64,000 nt of DNA from the NCBI GenBank assembly GCA_016165875.1, contig JABBOT010000080.1, forward strand, positions 12,754,337 to 12,818,336. Reading direction: 5' to 3'. Numbering within the stretch: the first letter of the stretch is position 1; every line of letters begins with the position of its first letter. The DNA is from Acanthopleura granulata (taxonomy: Eukaryota > Mollusca > Polyplacophora > Chitonida > Chitonidae). Shown here in pieces: positions 55,650 to 64,000 of this stretch. The translations under genes were made by a program, and so were the position numbers. The notes beneath the pieces are model-generated. The model was not told the origin of the DNA. It was given only the letters and a program-made list of their open reading frames with translations, and made no database searches.

Positions 55650-58360
55650 AGAGAGTCAGTACCGGATTGTTATGGTTTCATGTTCACCGTTGACGCTGCT
55701 GGGTCAACACTATCTGCCCGTTTGTTATTGCTCGTTTTATAGGCAGATATTTGATCGCAAAATGTCTGTAGCTTCCAGCGTTGCAGTTTCGCGATGTCGA
55801 TCATGACTGGGGAAAGAACAGTGCTAAGCCTTTAGCCAGTGTGTTGAAAACTTTTGGTAAAGACCATGATATCTGTTCAACAAATACACAATTCTAGAAA
55901 ACCAGATTTAGAACTGTTGTTCTATGCCATAACCTAGCTCAATGGCAACATTCATTCTTATGAAATCACTGTCAGTTTTGAAATTTGCCTAACTGGGAAA
56001 CTTTCCTTCTAAAGCACTGTAGCCTTAAGCTGTGTAGTCTATTGCTCTTCCCTGTCACGGCTATAATGTTGTGTAAGCAAGCCTTTTAAGGTATAACCAA
56101 TTCACTGCAAGATAACTGTGGTCAACTTTACTTAGGCCTTATTCGCCACTGATTATTCAGAGTGGTTCTGAACCAGCTATAATACTTTCCTTAACATGAA
56201 CCTCCGATCCCCCTTTTCCCTTCTCTTTTTATCACATCATCTTTTTTCTCACGTATGTTTTCCATAAAAGACTGACATATTTGCGGAATTACCAGAGGGA
56301 AAAATTTTCTTCACACTGACGGAAACCTATGAATCGAATGAAGTAAGCTCCAGTCCAACATCAGTCAAGATTCCACTTTATATGAATCAGACAGATCCCA
56401 TGTGAATGCAAAATATATCTTTTACTATTCCTAAAAAGAAACAAATCTATTTAGTGAGGCAATTTTCTTTTCGCTTGAGAGTAGAGAACAATGTGACCTT
56501 TTGCAATAAAATGTACCTAGCTGACCAATAAAATTGTACACAGAGAGCTTTGTTCTTATGTTCACAAATTTCAGCCCTGCATTTTTACATTTTACATGTC
56601 GGATCCTGGTGCTAGATATGGTAGGAAATTACCGATTACCAGGACGTTTAATGTACTAACGGTCATGTGTCAGATGGCACTTAATAAATTTCTGTACACA
56701 CCGTGTCTAAATACACGCAGTCGTGATATATTCACTAATGGCGTTCAGCATTCTGGAAACAGTGTATCTACTGGTAGGTCGACGACCCAGCCTCAAGCCC
56801 GACACTTGGTGTTATTCTTTGGCAGCACCAGGAAGATGCCTGAAGAATCGAAATAATATTGCAACCTACATGTGTATTGAAAACCAAGCGAGTAAACATT
56901 ATAAATAGTTTGCTTTACAGCGTTCAACGGGTTAGCTTTTCTCGCGCAATTGCGATTTGGTGCCAACCTGATTTAAATCTGTTCTCTTGCATCGCACGAA
57001 TAATACGTCATCGTTTTGTCCACAAAACGTCATCGTAAATAAAGAATGAACTACAGACTACACAGCTTTGATCCGAGCTACCTTTGGCGGGAAACGTTAC
57101 CCATTATTTCAAGATACCAATCGTACATCTAAACTGTCCAGTGAAATGCAGAATACAGCTGTTCACACAGAAAAATTGATTCAAAAACACCCCTTCGCAG
57201 TGGCAGCTTATTACTTGTCGATTTAACAGCAGTTTACAACATGTACATGTAAACTCGCTCTTTTCTCAGGGATAATACCAGCAGCTGATTCTCATCGCTA
57301 TCTGCGTTTCACTGCGAATCAGATTAAATTATTCTTTTTAAATCTGACATGAGTGGCTGCATATATTCCCCATGCCTAAAGTTTTGTGAATAATGGAAGT
57401 ATTGAAATGAACACAACGTGAAAATAGGGAAAGTCCCATTGCAATATTTCCATGTTATTGTGTAACTATGTGTTAAATGTGATGACAGCACAGCACTCTG
57501 GGTAATTCTAGATCAGTTACGTCTAATAAATTGCATTTAACGGCAATTCTACTTAAGCTATTGTGCTAGGGAGGGTGTAAGTTGTTCCTTCTTGAAGCCT
57601 TACATGAACAGAGATAAACCCGACAGTCCGGATTTCACAGGTAACGCGTGACCATTTCCCAACTATCACATTGTTGTTGCTGCTCTGGTTTAACTCTCTG
57701 TGTTGTGATCTTTTACATATTTTCTATTAGTCTTTTTGTTTAAATATGTGCGCTTTAAGCGTGTAAGCCTGAATATAAGTCATCCAGATCTTGCGATATA
57801 CCATCTCTACATTTGAACAGCCCAATGGATTGCGGGATCCTGCAGTTCAAATCACGTGATCCTTTTAACATGCTGATACAAAATGACAACGACGAAACGT
57901 TGCAAGGCGGAGGGGGGTGTCGTTTCGAAGGGAGGCCTTTCTGCACTCGGGTGTTTTTTTTCTGTGGATATACATCAATTTGTTCATGATCATAACAAGA
58001 TTATACGTGCAGAAAGCCTATACGCATTCGTGTTTAATACGTCAACATTGCCGCTTTGTGAAATGATGCAATCATAATGCAAATGACATACCCGTATTCA
58101 CATTCCACCTGAACGAGTTACTTCTAACTAAGAGCTAGAAATCTGAACTGAGTCAACTGCCTGTCCTGTGTCACTGAAAACTGACGACTGGTATTCTTAC
58201 ATGTTACAAGCTTTTTTATTCACTATTTATAAATTATTTCTAGTATAAAGCTTTTAAAACTGGTGTTTTGGGTTGACTTTAAAATGGGCCTTTATATTAT
58301 GTATTTTGAGCTTCATGCCATTTTCTATGGTTACGAGAAGTGTTTGCATTAACAACAGTC
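55650..58360. other. Spacer, no recognised gene
   Basis: A short E-like start at 56,270-56,350 (ACCAGAGGGAAAAATTTTCT) is the only shared piece seen. The 86-codon ORF at 56,596-56,856 and others have no recognisable domain. Confidence 0.3.
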
Positions 58361-58361
58361 T

Positions 58362-58560
58362 CTGGGGCCCTCCGTGGCTCAGTTGGTTAGCACTAGTGTA
58401 GCATAATGACCCAAAAGCCCCCCACCAATGCAGTCGTTGTGAGTCCAATTCATGATGGCTTCCTCTCCGGCCGTATGTGGGAAAGTCTGCCAGTAACCTG
58501 CGGATGGTAGTGGGTTTCCTCCCACCATATTGTTGACCACCGTCGTATAAGTGAATGTCA
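58362..58560 (+). repeat. tRNA-derived SINE (family 1), head to mid-domain, tail lost
   Basis: GGGCCCTCCGTGGCTCAGTT, GGTTAGCACTAGTGTAGCAT (A-box region), CACCAATGCAGTCGTTGTGA, TCCGGCCGTATGTGGGAAAG, CCTGCGGATGGTAGTGGGTT and CACCGTCGTATAAGTGAA, then abrupt end. Confidence 0.9.
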
Positions 58561-58564
58561 AGGG

Positions 58565-61445
58565 TTTACATGTAGGTTTACGGAGTACACTTGGTAATTG
58601 TGCTTGTGTTTCGCTAAGACTAGTTTGATGAATATGTCAGAGGGTCTTTGCTCAGATTAACTTAACAAGACAATTCTAAAATGTATTGTTTGTTTACGTG
58701 CTATATCTTCCTTACATGTACTTGTACTGGCCATCGGCAGTTATGATGTTCCATCAAGGCAACCTGTACCCACCATGATGTGGAATCTCACAGTCTTCGT
58801 TACGACAGAAACAAGTCCATCAATGCAAGATTTCACACATCACCTTGGCTGAAGTGGGGATCATTTGTCAGTTTAAGAACAGGATAATTTGTGCCAACAT
58901 CAACAGTGCTAAAACTGAGGGTCTTGTAACGATTTACAGGTAAGCTTCTTAACACCCGCCTCGCTTTTTCTCTCAGGCATGATATGAGCAGCTGTTTTTT
59001 TTTTATAGAAATCAATGAAATAAATTCTAAACCAGTGCTAATTAATAAGGCAAGACTGTGAAGGAACATTATATTGAAATATATTGTTTACTTATTTTAT
59101 AGACACTGAAGTGAGCCTTGTTGTTCAAATACGTCGCCACTATCTGAATATGTAAGTTTCAGAACGAAACAAAAATATTTTCGGAAGTTTTTTGGTTCGC
59201 ATATGCAGTAATATTAGTCCTGGTCGAACTCTTGTTGCCATTCCCCTCTTTGTCAGTTTCCACTCATTTTGTGTTGCCACCCATCTAGCTCTTAGTCATA
59301 TCTGTATTCTGTTCCTTATTAATGCCACTTTTGAAAATATCTACTTCCCCCTGGCCCTTTGACACTCTTACAACCCTTGGACGTCTAGACCCTTTTTGCA
59401 CATTGACACATTTGGCGCCGTTATAACGAAATACATAGGACACATTTCGGGTAACATTTCACATGGGTACTTGCCCTGTTTTCATGTGTCTTGGTAAAAG
59501 TGCTTGATTTTGTCAACTTGCCGCCTTCCTAAAAATACCACATTAGTGAGACAATTGACTCAAAATAAAAGTAACTGGTTAATTAATGATCAGCTGTGTG
59601 AATTCATCAATTCCACTTCAGTTGTCGACTCTAAACCACCCACCTTCTACGGTCATCCTGTCGCCTTGACGCAGCTTGTCATATCACACATAAACATGAC
59701 GCATGTTAGTTGAAATATTTATGCTTTTCAAGTGTCACTGTCTCTTGCAAGCGTGAATTGTTCTCTTGTACTCTCGTCTGGTCTAACAATAATGGTCAAA
59801 ATCACAAGCTAAAGGTTAAAAGGTAAGACTTTTTAACAGTTTTCCCAAACAACCCACGCTGTTTATGTCATGCTGGTGTTACCAGGCAATGTGGCTAGGC
59901 GACGAACTTCGGTTTTCACTCGGTTACTGTCAGACGTGATAGTTCCTCCTGAGGGTGGGGTATTGAATTTTGCTGATCGCGAATTTTGTTGACAGCCTAA
60001 ACCAAAACACGTTTGGCATTATGCTGTTCTATTGTACTGAACGATCCGAAATATGAATGACTTTTTTTCATGATTAGTATCGGTTTTTATTTTATGAACG
60101 ACAGAAATACTGTGGACATTGAGACAATCAATTATTTTGAATTTTGTGGTGAATACATGTATTACTCTGGAGTAAAAGGCACTGGGAATTCAAGCTTATA
60201 ATGCATATATTGTGGTAAACAATGCACCGTTATATATTTGGTGTGCAACATAGTACGTGTACATTACATAAGTCCATAAACCTTATATAATGATAATGCT
60301 GCCGTAAAGTAGCCACATACTTCAATGGTTACATGTGGTGAGATGTCTATATAGTAAGATCAGCCGAGTCAAACATTCAATATAACTTTCTTTATTATCA
60401 AGAATGTCGTTTTCAATTCATTGGATTTTTCATCAGCTGTTTTTCTCATTTAACGACAATTCTGCGACTTAAATTTCCTCAGCTTATGAACAGTGATGGG
60501 ATTCTCTGTGTCTCGAGTGGAATCCATTATCCAGCACTTTTTACAACCAAATAAGGAGAATGCAAATGATGTATTGGCCCAATGAAATAGCAAAGGTTAA
60601 GTTTAAAATGTGAGCACCATGTTCTGAAAAATTTCTCCACTGAAATATGCATTTGAGCATTTCTTGTCTGTATAAAAATGCAAAGTCGAGCTTTTAGCTA
60701 TCTAGAGGTTGAAAAAAGGACAACGCACTGCAATATGTCGTGAATTTTTTCTGTTGTCGACGACAACATGGCATGGATCTACTCTGTAACGAAAGTAATT
60801 ATATATCCAAGAGCTTTGTGATCCAAATCGTTACGCATATTCAAGGTCAAGCTCACGTGCTGCATAAGAATGAAAATGCACAATGTATTAAAGACAAAAG
60901 TTAAAAATGATAAAGGAGAACAATCAAATCCTTGATGAACAAATATACTTCAAAGCTAATGAAAGGCGTTTTACAATTTGTTATTTAACTATTCCGAGCA
61001 GTTGTGGACTGTGGCAGGTTTTATGTGGAAAATGAAAAAATACGCCATGCTTTGTAATTTTATGACTATAAGTAACTGATTTTACAACATATTCAAGCTG
61101 AAAAATTCTTTTTAATGTCTAGACCGCATTGGTAGCGCAACCTGGCTGAAAGATTATCAAAATTCATGAAGTCCATATAATGACACTGCGGAACACACAA
61201 ACATGATTATGGTCTGGGAACAGATGTTGACATTAAGTTCTAAATATCAGTATTACGGGCAGTTCTCCAGTTCCACATGGACGAAAGCTGATTACCGCCT
61301 GTTGCGCAATAAGATCCCATTTAAAACACAAACCAGCATGAAACTGTTTTACTATTTTTTATTTTGAAATACTTTACTGAAGGTCAATCTCCATTCGCCT
61401 TTCGTCTACTGCATAAAAGTGAGATATGAAGCTGAGTTTTTGTAC
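58565..61445. other. Spacer, no recognised gene
   Basis: A good plus-strand donor (CAG|GTAAGC, about 58,940) follows an acceptor (CATCGGCAG, about 58,739). The 200 bp between have stops in all three frames, so at most a noncoding exon. Confidence 0.3.
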
Positions 61446-61450
61446 TTGAC

Positions 61451-61690
61451 TCAGTCTTCATTATTCATCACATGTTGTTGATCCATCGGCAAGGGTCCTC
61501 TCTGATACTCCCTCTTGGTCTTGCACAAGAAACTTATCAAAAGTACACGAAGTTCTGGTTTTTGTTGACTTATTTCCATTAATTTTCTCCGAGGTCGATG
61601 TCTATATTTAACTCCTTTTAGGTGCCGAAGGATGTCCCTGTGCATTTCTTTTCTCCAGTTATGAAAGACTATTAATAATGTTGAATTATT
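61451..61690 (-). CDS. Possible C-terminal exon, unrecognised basic protein
   Basis: 79 open minus-strand codons ending at TGA. Contains VFHNWRKEMHRDILRHLKGV, KYRHRPRRKLMEISQQKPEL and YQRGPLPMDQQHVMNNED. The composition is strongly protein-like (basic, helical, then polar tail). A weak acceptor (TTATTAATAG, no good pyrimidine tract) lies near 61,676. No partner exon or family found, so chance remains possible. Confidence 0.25.
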   Translation of the reverse strand, partial: NNSTLLIVFHNWRKEMHRDILRHLKGVKYRHRPRRKLMEISQQKPELRVLLISFLCKTKREYQRGPLPMDQQHVMNNED

Positions 61691-61699
61691 TTATCTGGT

Positions 61700-62750
61700 G
61701 ACACACATGTGCCATACACAGTAAATCTATTTACTACTAGGATGACTTCTGTGAGTCCAGCTTTAGGGAATACATGTAGGTGAGATTCAGTCCAACCTCG
61801 TCGGTTGCATGGCTTATGATTCAAGAAGGTTTTGAAATGAAGTTTTTAATCATCAAGTGTTGAGAGAGTGGCTGTTTCGTAGCTGACAATTTTACATCCA
61901 CTTAGCCGGAAGTAAAGCCATATTTGATCTGACGAAAAATGGCAAGTTTCCATACCATATATTGCGAGCTGCACTCACAATTAACTTTGGTAAATAAAAG
62001 TTACTAAAAGTTTCAGTACCCATGTCGTTCTCAATGTCTTCAAAGCTCCAAAATCTAACGCTAACTAGCTGATTGGTGGAATTGGTAAATAGTCGGGTCA
62101 AAGAAGATGGTAAGAATATAATCATTGCGCTTGTATAATGCAAGTAGACATCGAATGCAGTGCACAAGAATTGAGTAGAAACTAATCGTAAGTACCATGC
62201 AAACGATTGCTGATTGGTAAAGCGTCCTTGTCATAAGAGTTAGAGCTCGGAGTTCTGTGCTCGGCAGCGCAGAATAGATCAAGCAGCACTGGTTGGTACA
62301 TCATCAGTGTGCTGTGACTGAGTTGGATTTTATGCCCGGTGTCTCCGACATGGCTTTCGAGACAGGCAAGGATCATTTTCACAAAACTTCTTAACTGATA
62401 TCTCCCGTAACTTCTGTAAATGACGTTCTTTGGTTACAACGCCATAAGGCGATCACATTTCCCAGGAAAATTATGCAAAAAATGATTTAGGAAGTTTCGT
62501 GAAAGTGGCCTCGTGACTAGAAATATGATAGAGTGTGTCCGACCGGGACTGAGGCATGGTCTAAAGTGGGACATTTATTTCACGACTTTACGTTGCACTA
62601 CTGAAAAGAATATCAAACGTATTTTCGATAAATTAACTTCAATTCAAAGCACACTGATAAAGCAACGTTCTCATCGTCTCAGCCGCTCACTGATGCCTGT
62701 TATTCTGATATATCAAGTATGGCAAGACGATTATTGTGGTTAAATCCACA
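61700..62750. other. Spacer with overlapping minus-strand ORFs
   Basis: Minus frames 62,382-62,182, 62,282-62,061 and 62,167-61,892 overlap in different frames. None shows a recognisable domain or good splice junctions. Confidence 0.25.
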
Positions 62751-62754
62751 TGGA

Positions 62755-62905
62755 ATATGCTGGGGATTAAAGCGCCTCACTGTTTGCCAGTCCGTGGTCT
62801 AGATGTTCGCATAATTTTGTCAACAAAGCCGAAACAATCTGCTGATATTTCCGCTTGATTCAACAATGAGACCTAACAGTTTAAAATTTCTAAGCATGGT
62901 AATGC
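62755..62905. repeat. Module F, copy 3
   Basis: GGTCTAGATGTTCGCATAAT, TTTGTCAACAAAGCC and TTTCCGCTTGATTCAACAAT align with F copies 1 and 2. Confidence 0.6.
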
Positions 62906-63239
62906 AGCAACTACTTTGTCTACCTCGTTTAATTTACTTTCTGTGTATAGTTGCAAACCAGCTGATGTTGATTTTGTCCGATCCGTTGCTCTCGATCTAG
63001 AACTATGTAGAAGCTGTCATTTTACAACTCTGTCTACTACGTATGCAGCCATAACGGCGATTATGGTAATGATGTCAAGCCTAAGTGCAAGGAGGCGCCT
63101 ACCTCAGGGAACATTCAGCTTGACTCCTATATTATTTTGGCTACTTGTGCAGGTTAGTTCACATTGTATTACCGATAGACATTTTAATGATATTGCTCTC
63201 GGGTATTCCACCAAAGCCTAGTCAAAATAAAATACACAC

Positions 63240-64000
63240 AGTAATGTGGAAACAAAGGCGGCATCCAAAACATAAGTTTTGTCATCATCATGAGAAGGGA
63301 AAACACGTTCAATTTAAAGGGACAGCTGTGTAAAGTTGCATAATAACATTAAAATGTATTCGATTGAAATAAATGGGGTTTACGAATGTGCCATTGTTAT
63401 GTTATGGGGAACTGTGGAATATACATGTATATACCAAATTCAGATTCGATCTTACGGCTTCGTGAGTAAAATACTAGTTTGAGTAGATTTACACCATGAA
63501 AATATGTCTTATGTTTGTCTAAATAATACTCTCTGCAAACATCATCAGGGATTTAAGGTTTCCTTCCCACCGCTTTGTTGACGAATAATAGAAAAAGCAA
63601 AATTACTAGCCATGAAGTAAAGTAATAAAGTAAAGACGTTGCTCCTTGTTACCCTGGTAATCCCTAGCTCTATCTAGCCTACATACGACCTGGTTGTGTT
63701 TTGTGTTCTTTTTCTTTACACTTGTACTCGATCTCTATCCTACCGATCAGTTTACACGACATCTTTGCATTCTCTACTTTATTTATTTATTTGATCGTTG
63801 TTTTACGGCGTATTCAAGAATAGTTCACTTATACAACGGCGGCCAACATTATGGTGGGAGGAAACCGGGCGGGACCTTGGGGAAACCCACGACAAGTTTC
63901 TGACAGACCATCGCAGGTACGCATACTCTACTGAAGTACTCACAAACTTAATACATTTTTGTCTATCCCAGTACTTTTTTGTCTGCCTCTGCACTCTATA
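63240..64000. repeat. Module E, copy 2, with pyrimidine-rich minisatellite
   Basis: CAATTTAAAGGGACAGCTGT, GTAAAGTTGCATAATA and GATTCGATCTTACGGCTTCG align with 48,970-49,140. The degenerate TGTACTCTATCTCT-type tract starts at about 63,695 and resumes after a SINE at 63,925, running off the window. Confidence 0.65.
63776..63922 (-). repeat. tRNA-derived SINE (family 1), tail half, inside module E
   Basis: CTTTATTTATTTATTTGATC, GTATTCAAGAATAGTTCACT, CGGCGGCCAACATTATGGTG, GAGGAAACCGGGCGGGACCT and GGGGAAACCCACGACA. Splits the pyrimidine-rich tract; absent from module E copy 1. Confidence 0.88.

Noticed and set aside
1..64000. CRISPR array, phage or bacterial operon
   Set aside because: No regularly spaced repeat-spacer structure, no compact same-strand gene runs and no bacterial-type genes; SINEs and LTR elements show a eukaryotic genome.

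Overview
This looks like eukaryotic, very probably molluscan, nuclear DNA. It is AT-rich and intron/intergenic in texture, with no operons, ribosome binding sites or prokaryotic genes. Many interspersed repeats are of types I associate with bivalve and gastropod genomes: a tRNA-derived SINE with a long conserved 3' domain ending in a TTTATTTATTTGATTG-type tail, a second tRNA-derived SINE, and a LINE 3' tail reading GGCTGAGATATTGCCGATGTGG. The species assignment is inference. Almost all listed six-frame ORFs are chance; the protein-level signal is mostly broken mobile elements.

Layout. 1-200: remnant of a C2H2 zinc-finger coding sequence. 2.4-7.4 kb: two diverged minus-strand copies of an hAT-like (ZNF862/KIAA1586-type) transposase-derived protein, both carrying SINE insertions. 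8.3-9.2 kb: 3' part of a non-LTR retrotransposon (RT end, RNase H, C-terminal tail). 10.9-16.15 kb: a complete but decayed Ty3/gypsy-type LTR retrotransposon with two recognisable LTRs, gag, protease/linker, RT, remnant RNase H and integrase. 16.5-24.8 kb and 33.4-42.2 kb: two copies of one roughly 8.5 kb segment, about 17 kb apart. Parts of the same segment recur at 44.3-47.0, 51.3-51.9 and, inverted, at 51.9-53.7 kb. From 42.2 kb to the end, other modules (here called C, E and F) recur two or three times, so the right half of the window is a nested, much-rearranged duplication array. 25.4-33.3 kb, between the two large copies, holds Tc1/mariner fragments, a hairpin element, a cluster of TGACGTCA sites and a possible two-exon gene.

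Genes. The best candidate host gene is two phase-compatible exons at 42,231-42,506 and 43,206-43,360 that would encode a cysteine-rich C-terminus. The second exon lies in module C, whose other two copies keep parts of the same cysteine pattern but are broken. This suggests a local, partly pseudogenised gene family carried by the duplication array. I could not identify the family. A second hypothetical two-exon model is at 27,134-27,740. No tRNA, rRNA or CRISPR array was found; the tRNA-like stretches are SINE heads.
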